From: Aphanomyces cochlioides
Lineage: Eukaryota; Oomycota; Saprolegniomycetes; Saprolegniales; Verrucalvaceae
Direction: 5' to 3'
Assembly: GCA_019828595.1 (NCBI GenBank)
Contig: JAHQRK010000002.1
Location: forward strand, 3,720,001 to 3,784,000
DNA length: 64,000 bases
Part shown: piece after piece, positions 1 to 10,729 of the stretch
Numbering within the stretch: the first letter of the stretch is position 1
Layout of the letters: each line of letters starts with the position of its first letter
Made by a program: the position numbers and the translations under genes
Notes under the pieces: generated by a model
Seen by the model: the letters and a program-made list of their open reading frames with translations, nothing else
Databases searched by the model: none
Told to the model about the DNA's origin: nothing

Positions 1-1
1 C

Positions 2-705
2 AAGTTGTCCAGAGAAAACAAGATGATTAAGCAAGAGCAGGCCGAAGAAAGAGAACTCTTGGAAAGTCTTCGCACTATGATGAGCGCTTATAAGGTTTAT
101 CCTCATGTCTGATCGGTCTCATGATGCATACGTAGAATATGATGGATACAAATCCTCAGGCTACAACTTCCGACTCTGTTCACTTTGGTGATAACAACAA
201 CAATGGTGGTGTTTGTGGGGACTCGATGCATGAAGATGTGCTTCGAACTAATGCTACCCTTCAGGGCAGAATCAAAGAGCTAGAAAATATCGTGGAAAAG
301 ATATCCAGGACGCCACTAGAATGGAATGCAGATGCTGTGCCGTGCGCTGTGCTCAATAACACAAAGCATAGACTGATCTCTGTGTTGACCTCGAAAAATC
401 ACGAGCAACGGCGCGAAATTCCTCCAAGGGAAGAAATCAACACCCTGCAAGATTCATTCCCTATTCCAATTCGATCAAGCAACGACAAGACCGCCACTGA
501 CGACTGGGTTGAGGACGCTCAAACACCTCCTCGTTGTGTTGCTGCTGCGTCTGTGTGGGTACTGCTCGTATCATGGGTTGTATCTTTGATGGGACTTCAA
601 GCAACCTCGTGCCGACGCGCTGTGGATTGGGTGCCTCAAGGCAAACGCGATGAGCATCACGATGAAGAGGACCCAACTGATATTGAGGACTCTAGCTGGG
701 CATAA
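2..705 (+). CDS. Partial coiled-coil protein with C-terminal membrane segment (5' end outside window)
   Basis: The reading frame is open from base 2 and leaves exon 1 at base 94. A 41-nt intron (95-135, GTTTAT...CGTAG) is phase 0 and joins it to the exon ending at the stop 703-705. The first segment is charged and heptad-like (LSRENKMIKQEQAEERELL), as in the tail of a leucine zipper. The second part contains a further helix (around TLQGRIKELENIVEKI), a polar linker and one hydrophobic stretch of about 20 residues (VAAASVWVLLVSWVVSLMG) near the C-terminus, followed by an acidic tail. This suggests a bZIP-like or other coiled-coil protein anchored by a C-terminal membrane helix. The missing N-terminus prevents a firm family call. 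Confidence 0.6.
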
Positions 706-1046
706 GTGCTTCGTGCTTGATTATTTATCAATCGAATTGTCAGTTGTTCAGCTGTTCAGAGTCCCAAATAAGAGAAAGTGCTGAAGGGTTTATCAAGTGC
801 AATAAATCATATCGATAGTAAACTTTTAGGGGTACTATGTAATCAGCTCTTCGTTGGTAAAGTGGAGAAGTAATTATCGCTGGAAATCAACAGATCCAAT
901 GGCCGCAACGTAGGATGGGCAGCTACCCCCCTCTCTGCATTCGTTTGTCCATTCCTTGCTGCAGTCAACACGATGGTTGATGAATGGCTTCATGTGCGAT
1001 TTCCATCACATTGTTGAACTACTTTACAATTACAATATTGTTACAA
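706..1046. other. Intergenic stretch, convergent 3' ends
   Basis: This lies between the stop of the partial + gene (705) and the stop of the small - gene (1047). I see no open frame, RNA gene or repeat in it. It probably carries the two 3' UTRs. Confidence 0.4.
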
Positions 1047-1370
1047 CTACAGCTCTTCCAAGGTTCGGCATGCTCCAACTACAACGTCGTCCACTTCTTG
1101 ATGCAAGATAACACTCCACTTGCACTCGCCTGAGCAATACGAGTCTTGTTCTGCGACGAGCCTCAGCGAGTAGAATGAAATACCACAATTGCTGCAAGTC
1201 CACGGCAAGCCCGAGATGGTCGAGTCGAAAGTCTTTTTCACGTAGCACGGCAACGCGTCGTCGTCCAGCAGTGAGCTGCTTGAGTTGGAGTGACCATCAG
1301 GTAAATACCCATCGTTTTCTTCATTAGGAAGGGACCATGAGACACGGCTCACCCGCGTGTATTTCACCAT
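1047..1370 (-). CDS. Small hypothetical protein with zinc-ribbon-like cysteines
   Basis: A single-exon frame of 107 aa starting at the first ATG (1370; the upstream part of the frame has no ATG). The C-terminal half contains a CxxC pair (WTCSNCGISFYS) followed about 18 residues later by a second cysteine pair (SYCSGECKWS), a spacing that could bind one zinc. The N-terminus (MVKYTRVSRVSWSLPNEE) is basic and the middle is serine/aspartate-rich, probably disordered. I do not recognise a named family. Small zinc-binding proteins of this shape are often protein- or nucleic-acid-binding adaptors, but no function is assigned. Confidence 0.5.
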   Translation of the reverse strand: MVKYTRVSRVSWSLPNEENDGYLPDGHSNSSSSLLDDDALPCYVKKTFDSTISGLPWTCSNCGISFYSLRLVAEQDSYCSGECKWSVILHQEVDDVVVGACRTLEEL

Positions 1371-1786
1371 GATCCTCAACAAGCTCGCTCAATAACCGAA
1401 TGACAAAGATCGGTTGTGAGATCAAAAGCATGAAACGTCCAAAGAAACGAATGCCATTTCAACTTATTGGCACTCCGAAAGCATATTCATTTCAAATGTT
1501 GATACATCTAAAATCTCGTCGGTGGATCCACTTGGTACAATTTGACCTTTCTACTTTAATTCTTATTTGAAAGCCATAGTCGTCGAATATGGAACACGAA
1601 AGCATCCACGGTTACATCGTCGACTAGAGAGCATGACGCATGAGCCATCATGATGTAGCTTTTCTCCCATCGTAGTGTATGTTTCTCTGAATTTTCATGT
1701 CTCCAACGCCGCCAAATGTCAAACACATGTCATTCTAGCTCGTTCGAGGATCGTCAAGTTGTTGAAATTAAAGCCATACAACTCCC
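1371..1786. other. Intergenic stretch between zinc-ribbon gene start and PRPF6 stop
   Basis: About 415 bases without a convincing coding frame. Both neighbours are on the - strand, so it should hold the promoter of the small zinc-ribbon gene and the 3' UTR of PRPF6. No repeat or RNA gene was seen. Confidence 0.35.
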
Positions 1787-4700
1787 TCATGATGTAGCTG
1801 GTGCCGCGTCGATCAAATTCATGACAGGCAATGAAGCAACGACTAATTTGAGGATATCGCCCGTCTTTTTCTTGCGATGCACTGTTTGTTTTGACACGGC
1901 GCACCATAAATCACCATGACGCGGCTCAGCTTTGATACATCGACGCATAATGTCTTCACGTTGCAGCTACACAAAAACGTTAGTTGAGACCACCACAATC
2001 CAGCATTACGTCATTGCCATGTTTCAATTCAAATGCGTAGTAATACGCCCATCCGTCCCCAAAATCAGGATTCAATTGAACGGTACGCTCGAGCCATTTG
2101 CGTGCTTTGGTATACTTTCGCTCGTTCCAAAAGAGTTTGGATACCGACAAGCACACAGATGGGTCGTTGTCTTTTTTCTTCAAAGCGGTGAGTGATACAC
2201 GGCGCTGTTGTGTACGTGGTGCAATATCGATCGACTCGGCCAACAATACCCCCGCGTCGGGGCATTCCTGCAACGCTTTCGCCATCAGATGTTCTTGGCC
2301 CTTTTCGTTGTGATGCCGCGCTTCCAATCGAATTGCTTCCAGCCACAAATCTGCATTCTTTGGATTTTTCAAGCGTGCCGACTCCAGAACGGATCGAGCT
2401 TTCATTTCTCCCTTTGTCTGTTCTTCAAGACGGCACAATAGTTTCCACAACGGAATGCTCTTTGGGCATGCTGCCAATCCATCGCGGTATTGCTTGCGTG
2501 CCGCTTCAAAGTCTTGCATGTCTTGATAGTACTGACCTGCCATCATGTGCAATTTGTCGAATGACCCATACCGTTGCAAGCCATCGATCAATAATGCTTC
2601 TTCACGAGCTTTGGCGTCCAGATCACCTTGTGTGCGAGCTTCCCGTTCGAGTAAAATCGATTTCATCCAGACACGAGCTGTTGGTGCTTGAGATCGTGCC
2701 TTAGCAAGCAAGGCACGCGCTCGATCTGTTTCATCGTTTTCCCATTCAAGCTTGACAGCAGCAAGCCAAATTTCTTCGCTATTTGGGTTTGCACTGAAAG
2801 CTTGGCGCAAAATTGACCGCGCTTCTTCTACACTACCGTTGTTGATCCATGCTTCCTTGGCCGCCATGAGCCACAGAATTTCGGCTTGTGGGCAGTTTTC
2901 AACGGCCTTTAGCAACAATGACATGACATTTGGTCCATTTTGTTGTTTTTCGAGAGCCACGGCACGCAACCAAATGGATTTCTTAGCTGGGAACACGTCA
3001 AGCGCATGGGCATAAATGGCTTTCGCTGTGACAAAAGCTCCACGTGCTGCACACGTTTCTGCATCGTCCATCCACGTTCGCTTGCGATCTTCAGGGTCGA
3101 CGCCGATGGCTAACGAGTGCTTGACAATTGCTGTACACGTGAGAGGAGCTTCAGCATGTTCACATGCTTCTGCTTCTTTCAACCACGTGTCGCGGTCAAT
3201 CACGACGTCGTATTTCTTGAGACGCTTCATAGCATGGACAATAATTTTCTCCACCATCTCGTCTTTTCCATTTGCTTCTTCCAGTTTAGCAGCAGCAATC
3301 CAAATGGTATGATCAGTGGGAATGGTCGACCCAGCTTTGTTCAAAGTTTGCTTGGCTCGCTCGTACGTTTCGAGGCGGGCCAACGCCAGCCACATATCCA
3401 CCGACTGCGGTACACATTCTACTGCGCGACCAAGCATCAACCTTGCACCATCGACATCTTCTAACTCAATCACAGCTTTCCAAATCGCCACAGCATTTGG
3501 AATAAACTCGAGCGCACGGCGAAGTACAAGCTTGGTAGCTTCGTCGTTCGGTTCCAATTTAGCTGCTTGCAGCCATACCTTGACCGAAGTTGGGACGTGT
3601 CGCACAGCATTGGCCAAGATAGTTCTTGCATTTTCAGGAGTCTGAAGACGTGCAGCTTCAAGCCATACGTCTTCATTCGTTGGACACGACTCACACCCAT
3701 CTGCGATGATTTTTCGAGCCTGCACCAATTTGCCAGCAACTTCTTCCAAACGCGCTGCGGCAATCCAACCAGGGGCATGTTTAGGATTTGTCATCGTCAC
3801 ACTACGCAAGAGCAGGCGAGCTTTCTTGATATCGCCCACTTCAGCGTCACTTGTGATCTTGAGACTGTTGAGCTCCGTCATGTAGCCTTTAGGATCAACC
3901 ACGGTTTGCCCCGAGATCGAATCGGACATTTTATCAAGCTTGAGAGATAATACAGCCCCTCGGGCTTCGGCCAAACCGGTCAAAGACGACGTCATACCAC
4001 TGATGGAAGTTGTCATGCCACCAGGCGTCTCGGTTCCCAACACGACGGTAGACGATGCATTATTGGCAGCGCGGGAATCCAGTATATGATCAGGGACGGG
4101 CGTAAAGAGCTCTGCCTTCTTCTGCGATGCTTTGTATCGGAGAGAATGGTCACCGATGTCAGGGATGGCTTCCCATTCGGCATCGCTTACCTCTCTCAAG
4201 CTCGACTTCAAATCGGCGAATTGATCGGATATCTTGGGTCGTTCCCGACGTGCTTTCTTCATATCTTCTAATTGCTTTAATTCACGCCGCCGTTTTCGTC
4301 TCGAGTCCATGTGTTCGTCCACTTTTGCATAAATATCGTCGGCTTCAGCATCGTCCTTGTCATAGGGAGTGTCATTGAACAAGCCGGTGCCAGAATACCC
4401 TGTAAATTCGTCGTAGTTTGTTTCACTATAATCTCCTCGATCTCCACTTGCGTCAGTCTCCCGGCCAAATCCTCCAACGCCAGCGGTACCAGATCCACGG
4501 CCTCCTGGAGGAAGCACCATCCCAGGCACACCTCGACCTCGACCCATTGTCGCCGGAACGCCCGCTGTAATGTCAGTCGGATCATCCGATCTTGCAGGAC
4601 CAATATCCGATCGAGTTGTAAACCCAACGGCACCACGACCAAGACCAGCTACATAGTTTGCAGGTGCATCTTGATCGAATGCCTTAACGCGCCGGGCCAT
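1787..4700 (-). CDS. PRPF6: Pre-mRNA-processing factor 6 (U5 snRNP, PRP6/PRPF6)
   Basis: PRPF6 bridges U5 and U4/U6 snRNPs in the nuclear tri-snRNP. The N-terminus from the ATG at 4698-4700 shows the diagnostic PRP1 motif (GLGRGAVGFTTRSDIGPAR), then a basic/acidic helix, then a long array of HAT/TPR-like half-repeats (many WLAAARLE-type units). The frame appears to stop at 1980, but that tail is intronic: a 43-nt intron (1967-2009, GTAATG...GTGTAG, phase 0) joins to a terminal exon 1787-1966 encoding the conserved C-terminus (IKAEPRHGDLWCAVSKQ, then KKTGDILKLV), which matches the family end. The protein is about 956 aa, near the usual 940. Its promoter region carries telomere-like AACCCCTAAACCC motifs and an E2F-like TTTTGGCGCGG. 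Confidence 0.93.
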
Positions 4701-6262
4701 CCTTGGAGATACGAACCAAAAGTGAAAATGAGAGGATAAAAATCATCCAATCAAACCAATGAGAACTTATAACCCCTTAACCCCTTGGTTGAGCTCAACC
4801 CCTAAACCCTTCACACTAGCCGGAACTACTCACCTGAGGCGATAAAAGTCGAGGCATCAGCTAACCGACAACCGACAGGCTGAACGCGCAAACAACTGGC
4901 GCCACGGAAATCCACCAAGGAGGCCAATTAGAATGTCTTGTTTTCGTGTCTTCAAGAGGCTTTTGCTCATATTTAACCATTCTTTTGGCGCGGTCGACTT
5001 TTTCCTCCTCCATGCTAAAAAAGCTATCAGGTGACAGTACTTGAGCGCAGAAGCATAATTAGTTGCTGAGAACTACATCGAATTTCTCGCGCGGTTAACC
5101 ACACGGTAGTAATGCGCGAAATTGTATTGTGATTGGAAATCGTAGGAACAGATTGCCTACATTTCGATTTTGACGAATCAAAGTAACTTTTAATTTTAAT
5201 TGGCTGAATTAGAATTGATTTGAGATCTCGCTGTTGCGCAAAGTTGAAACTTTGCGAGCACCATCCCGGTGAGCAAACACCATGAGCTTGTATCCAGCTC
5301 AGACGTAACGTGTACTATTCTAATGCCGAACGAATCGCTTTTTAAATGAATTTAATACACTATCACGATTGTGTGTCGCGAATACCTGTTTCATGGCAAA
5401 GGTATCAGCATTGCTAGATAGCGTCAAGCACCTTACTCAGGGGGGTTGCTCAATACTGCGCACATGCATATAGATATGATGAAATGCAGTCTGACGACGC
5501 AGTTTGCATTACCACGGTTTGACTCTGTTCATACTCGTCTCATGGTCTATTCATCACGAGACGAATATGAACCAAGTCAAACAGTGGTTAGATTATACAC
5601 CTACAACAAAGGTGGAGCTACGGTGTCCTATGTAATGTTTGGTTATTTAGTTATTGAGGAATGTTAAGGTCGGAAGCGAGATACGGCAATTGTCCTTTGT
5701 TTGAGGGTATCAAGACCATGATCGTATATTCAAGTCTTTCTCTCTATATCGAGCTTCAGCTGTCGCCTAAAGCTTCTTGCGACTTCGCATTACATAAGTA
5801 GAAAGTGCGCATGCATGCCGTGCGGCTCTTACCAGCTTGTGATCTTTTGTGCACGCTCAAAACACTCGATAGATGATACCAACAACATGATTGGTCAATA
5901 TAAAGAGATTTTATAGATGTATGATTGGTCAATGAAACGTAGGAATTTCGGTCCTACAATTTGGCGAAAATTTCAGTCAAAACGAAATTCATACTTTAAT
6001 CAAGTTAATGTGTGAGGTATTTTTTCGAAAAAATGGAAAATATCAGAATATTGTTCCTACGATTCGTCAAAATATCAAATATAACTCCTACATTTTCCGA
6101 CTTATGTAACATTATTGAGTCCCTACGACAAATCTGTCGACACCACTCCACACAATGGGAGCAAACTCATTAAGCGACCTATATCCTACTATCATAATTA
6201 ATTGCTGAACATTTGCAGCCCTATATCTACCGAAAAGATTGTTTGAGGGGAAGAAATAATAT
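4701..6262. other. 1.56-kb intergenic region: PRPF6 promoter and CSB-like 3' flank
   Basis: Both flanking genes are on the - strand. Near PRPF6 (4772-4816) lies a run of AACCCC-type motifs. TTTTGGCGCGG at 4983-4993 resembles an E2F site. Further away are a 13-bp inverted pair (ATTTTGACGAATC near 5172 and its reverse complement near 6060) and a 13-bp direct repeat ATGATTGGTCAAT at 5887 and 5921 containing inverted CCAAT boxes. A 73-codon frame at 5446-5667 has no recognisable features and is not called a gene. Confidence 0.45.
4772..4816. promoter_or_regulatory. Telomere-repeat-like AACCCCT/AAACCCT motif cluster upstream of PRPF6
   Basis: About 70-115 bases upstream of the PRPF6 ATG there are repeated AACCCC units including CCCCTAAACCC, close to the plant telo-box AAACCCTAA and to the TTTAGGG-type telomere repeat. 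A similar cluster in the opposite orientation sits at 60727-60777, just upstream of the gene starting at 60831. The regulatory role is inferred from position and recurrence only. Confidence 0.4.
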
Positions 6263-9200
6263 TTATGAGACTCTGTAGCTTTCCTTTAGGTGCCAAACGC
6301 GTCCAGTGCAGGAGGCCATACTTCGCAGTAAATTTCGAAATACATCCTTGTCTTTGGGGGCGACCGCATGGCTAAACGCATCAACAATCACGTCGGTGGA
6401 TACGCCTTTAGGACGTGCGGCTAAAAACGCGTGCAATTTGGTCGTCAATTCGTCAATCGAGTGATACTGAACTGCTGATTTCGTCGACTTTGTGCTCGTA
6501 TAATGCACTGAATTGTCCACTGCCTGGCGACGCATTTTGATTTTCTTGAGCATCTCTTCCGATTCGACGGCCAACTGCTGATGATGCAATCCCATGCTGT
6601 TGGTACCACTACCTCCACTATTTTCGATTTTGCGCTTAACTTGTTGTGAAACTTTGTTTCCAAATCGCTTGGTTGGGTTGCCCGCAGAACCACTCTTGCC
6701 AGTCCAAGTCACTTCAAACACATCGGCCCTCTGCTCACGAATAACACTGCAGGATTGTCGGAGCGTCTTGAGTGCATTGTCGGCCACTTTCGATGATTCC
6801 ATTTGTATCAAGTCGGCTTCTTGGTTGTGAATTCCATCGCTTTCGATACTGTCCTGACTAAACACGCCTTTGATCGATCCACCATCCATAAGGGATTTGA
6901 GCAATTCTGTATTGTCTTTGTTGTCCTCTCGATTTTCCTCTCGAGTGTCATCCGCCTCTTCCTTTTCGTCGTCTCCATACTCTGGGTCATCTTCTTTTGT
7001 CTCGTCCGCAGCTTCTCGCGTTTCCACACGACCTAAACTGCCCAAGCTCGATGAAAGCGTCGCAACTTCCGCTTGAATGTCGACATGGCCATGCAAGTAG
7101 AGATCGCCAGTTTCGGTGCCAGTCGTAATCATAGGCTGCCCGTTTTCATCCTTTGCTAATTCAGAGCCATCACTCAAAATAAACAAATCTTGCAACGAGT
7201 TGTGATTGAAGCATCGCTTTTGTTTGGGATCCCGCAGAACTTTGTTCATCAAATACTGCTTGAAAAGTTGTCGATGGTAAATTTTCTCTTCAATTGTACC
7301 GGACGTGATCAATCTATATATTGTAACAGGTTTGGTTTGACCAAGGCGCCACGATCGCTCACGAGCTTGCATGTCTGTGCTTGGATTCCAATCGGGATCA
7401 AAGATAACGACTCGGTCTGCCCCAGTCAAGTTGACTCCTATTCCCCCAGCACGTGTCGTCAGCAGAAACACAAACAAGTCGCTATCTGGGGCATTAAATG
7501 CGTCCAAGAGGTTTTGGCGTTCACGAACTGAGGTGGTGCCGTCCAAGCGACAGAAGTTATAGTCGAGGGATCGCATCATTTTTGCCAGAATGTCCAAAGT
7601 ACGTCGATGCTGGGCGAACACAAGCACGCGGTGATTTTGAGCCTTCCACACTTGGAGAATAGTTTGAAGTACTTGCATTTTGCCTGAGTGTTCAACGGAG
7701 CCATAGTCTTCATCCATGTCTTCAATGCGGGGGTGGACAACGGACGAATTCTGCTGGAACTCAACAGAATTGACGACCAAATCTGGATGATTGCAAATAT
7801 GCCGAAGGACGGTCAGCGCTCGGAATGGTTTAATTTCTCGGGCAAGGACCGATCGGACTTCGGGCGAGCACAGGAATGTTTTGTACGCAGATCGCTGCAT
7901 ACTCGTGAGGTTACAAAATATCACTTGCTCCATTTTGTTCGGTAAATCCGTGTCAAGTTTGACATCGGCTTTCATTCGACGGAGCAAGTATGGAGCAATA
8001 AGATCTCGGAGCACAAGAGCGCATTTATATGCCATGAGAATTTGCATTTTTGATGCATTGGCATATCCACCGTGGCGAATTGGCAAGACAAATTCATCCT
8101 ATGAGAGTCTCAAGCACAAGTGAGGCGTTGAGTTGGTACCTCGAACGTTGGGAATGTGCCAAGTTTGCCGGGAAAGACAAAATCAAACAAACTCCAGAGC
8201 TCCTTGAGTCGGTTCTACAACACAAGCTCAGTGTCGCTTTCACATGCAAGGAGCTACTTGAATGGGCGAGCCCGTCAGGATAATTCGATGCACCGTGCGT
8301 AATTGCTTGGCCACCAAGGTAATCTCAGCGTCGGGATTTCGAATCTTGTGGCCTTCGTCGAGAATGACGTAGTCCCATTCTTTCGGGATTAAATGGTCGG
8401 CGTTCGCTCGGAGATTTTCATACGTTGTGACGAGCATGCCACCGCTTCGATATACTTTGTTGATCGTCGTGCCGTAGCTTGTTGTCGAGCTTCCGGATGA
8501 ATGAAGTAGCACGACGCGCATTTCTGGACACCATTTGTGCATTTCGCGAACCCAATGCCAAAGGACCGAAGCAGGACACGCTAGCAATACCTAGATAGCT
8601 CACGGTCATTGAAATACTCCCCGGGGATTCTCACAGTGCTTATCAACTGCATGCGATGGAGACATGCCAGGTAGGCGCAGATTTGAATCGTTTTGCCGAG
8701 ACCCATGTCGTCGCCAAGGATACCACCGGCATTCTGTTGATGGAGCGTATACAGCCATGCTAACCCTTCTTTTTGATGTGAATACAATTGAGTCCAGACA
8801 CGATTTGGAACGTGTAGTCCGCATTCTAGCTCTTCGTCGTAAGGTTCAGCATAAGTCTCGCCTTCATCAAGATCAGCAATTGCTTGTTCTTTTTCCTGCT
8901 CTCTTGCAAACTGGAGCTCTTCCAACCTCTGCTTGTAGTTCTGTTCCTTACCATCGTCGACCCGCATGTCGTCCACCACGACTCGAGTTCGGGCTGTTTC
9001 TTCTAAACGATCAACCGGACAAACTGCCGACCTTCACTCGCGGTATCAACCTCTCAGAAATTGTCGTTTGATCATGGAACTCCAGGAATTCGTGGACGAA
9101 CACTTGATGGAATGCATCAAGACATCAAGCCTTGAAAGCAGGAGCATGTCAAGAGCGTTGACCTAGCTCTTGGCTTGATTTAACCGTATCAACCTCGTGT

Positions 9201-9324
9201 TCTTGTCGACTTAGATGAGCTTTTCGTATCTGCTTTATCTTCCTGACGAGGAAGGTATTGCTTTCGGCGTTACGTGTATGGCTGTCTTGATGGCACTCGC
9301 CGTCGTGTAAACTGTACACATCAT
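6263..9324 (-). CDS. ERCC6: CSB/ERCC6 (RAD26)-type SWI2/SNF2 DNA-dependent ATPase
   Basis: The family remodels chromatin and rescues stalled RNA polymerase II in transcription-coupled repair. Motif I ([15 protein letters not shown]), II (DEGHK), III (LTGSPIQ), IV-VI ([43 protein letters not shown]) are all present. The [12 protein letters not shown] block and the final winged-helix-like tail (ending [10 protein letters not shown]) match CSB. Exons join across phase-0 introns 8591-8634, 8215-8257 and 8099-8139. The N-terminus is uncertain: candidate exons 9274-9324 and about 9160-9229 lead into a frame encoding [19 protein letters not shown] one-base frame break near 9015-9026 is then needed to reach [18 protein letters not shown] and the ATPase. 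The acidic N-terminal region is much shorter than in human CSB. Confidence 0.85.
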
Positions 9325-9550
9325 TTTGCTGTTTCGAAAGCTTTCATGCGAAGTTTTGCCCGAAAGCAGCGGGGATGTAGAGGATTCTAATCTGTGGTCA
9401 AAGAATGCAGAGGAATTAGCGTGGATCGGATCAGGCAACAGCTATGCTGAAAGTTAAAGTGCATTACCGAAGCGTCGCGCAGAGTTCCAGTCATATGATG
9501 AATGACATCCACGCATGCAATTAGCTGTAGCGCCCAGTTTAAACTGACTC

Positions 9551-10729
9551 TTACACGTCCAATTCGCCCAATTCGAATTCGTGCATGGAAAACCAGGCAA
9601 AACATACTTCAGACGACTCGTCTTCGGCCAGGGCCAGCTTAAATGGCGATAGGATCAACTTGGATCCACTGGGGCAGCAAACATGCCCCAGACAGTCGAT
9701 TGATTGCAAATCCAAGGATTCGGTCGAGAACATCGAATCATGGACAAATCCCGCGAAGGATTCACGAGGAGTGGATGTACCACCAGCTTGACCATCCCCG
9801 TCTTGGTAATCATAACTAAAACAAGTATCTTGGTCTTGGTTGCACGAAGTACTCCTTTTTGCAGACGTTGGAGACTCAGGAGACTCTTCACTCTTCGTTC
9901 TTGGCAACCAGTCACACTCATGAATCTTGTCGAAGATGGAAAAGTGTCTGGTATCATTTAGCATGGCTGGATTGAGGTGTACACTCTTGGCACGGTCAAA
10001 CTTGGCATCGGTATCGAACTCTATCATGTTGCAAGTCGAAAGTACTGCTAGAACATCATAAATGCGTCTGCTTTTCGTCGACGTGCCATCACTGTCATCA
10101 TCCAACTTGTAGATGTCACGTTGCGTCATGGAATTTCCATGGGCAACCATCGACATGAGCAATCTTTGTGTCGCCGACCACAACGCAGGCACTTTACTCT
10201 TGTCACCTTGCTGATCGACTTTCTTTTGAACGTCGATGAGCACACTCGAGAGCATCGTAGCAGTCGTTTTGAGTCGTCTATCTCTTGCGTGCTTGCGTTG
10301 CTGGTCGTTCACGAATCGTTGCATACTAGCAAATGTGGTAGCAACTTGATCCCCTCCGTTGTAAATGTAGCCTTTCTTGCCATCGACGAGTTTTCCACCT
10401 TTTCGAATCAATCCAATCGCTTGAAGAATGTGAAACACGTCATAGATTCTTCGACGAGGAAGGGAGAGAGCCGTTTCCAAGTAGTTTGCACGTAAAACCA
10501 TCTCCGATGCTTGACCAAGTTGTTCCATTTCGTGAATATGATGCAAGAGCAGCGCGCACACGTGTGAGATGGTCTTCACTTGCCCCGACCTCGCGCTGTA
10601 GAAACGCTTGGCGGGTTCTGTGCGACGGGATGCAATTTGTTTGTCTCCGTCATCGTCATTTGGTGTGTTTGATTCCTTGGTGGGCTGGAACTTTCGCTTT
10701 CTTTGGCGCTTCATCTCGACTTGACGCAT
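9551..10729 (-). CDS. Atypical E2F transcription factor with two DNA-binding domains
   Basis: A single-exon protein of 392 aa. It carries two winged-helix E2F DNA-binding domains, each with the RRIYDV recognition helix: first PRRRIYDVFHILQAIGLIRK (residues about 90-110), second KSRRIYDVLAVLSTCNMIEF (about 225-245). No clear dimerisation/marked-box or retinoblastoma-binding segment follows. The C-terminal third is acidic and low-complexity. Tandem DNA-binding domains are the hallmark of E2F7/E2F8 and plant DEL factors, which bind TTTSGCGC sites without a DP partner and usually repress S-phase genes. Start: ATG at 10727-10729, followed by a basic stretch (KRQRKRKF) that could serve as a nuclear localisation signal. 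Confidence 0.85.
   Translation of the reverse strand: MRQVEMKRQRKRKFQPTKESNTPNDDDGDKQIASRRTEPAKRFYSARSGQVKTISHVCALLLHHIHEMEQLGQASEMVLRANYLETALSLPRRRIYDVFHILQAIGLIRKGGKLVDGKKGYIYNGGDQVATTFASMQRFVNDQQRKHARDRRLKTTATMLSSVLIDVQKKVDQQGDKSKVPALWSATQRLLMSMVAHGNSMTQRDIYKLDDDSDGTSTKSRRIYDVLAVLSTCNMIEFDTDAKFDRAKSVHLNPAMLNDTRHFSIFDKIHECDWLPRTKSEESPESPTSAKRSTSCNQDQDTCFSYDYQDGDGQAGGTSTPRESFAGFVHDSMFSTESLDLQSIDCLGHVCCPSGSKLILSPFKLALAEDESSEVCFAWFSMHEFELGELDV

Noticed and set aside
1719..1907. 62-codon - strand frame downstream of PRPF6
   Set aside because: It is an out-of-frame reading of the true last PRPF6 exon, whose correct frame matches the conserved C-terminus.
5446..5667. 73-codon + strand frame in the PRPF6-CSB spacer
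   Set aside because: No recognisable composition, no splice partners, and it lies in a region with repeat remnants.
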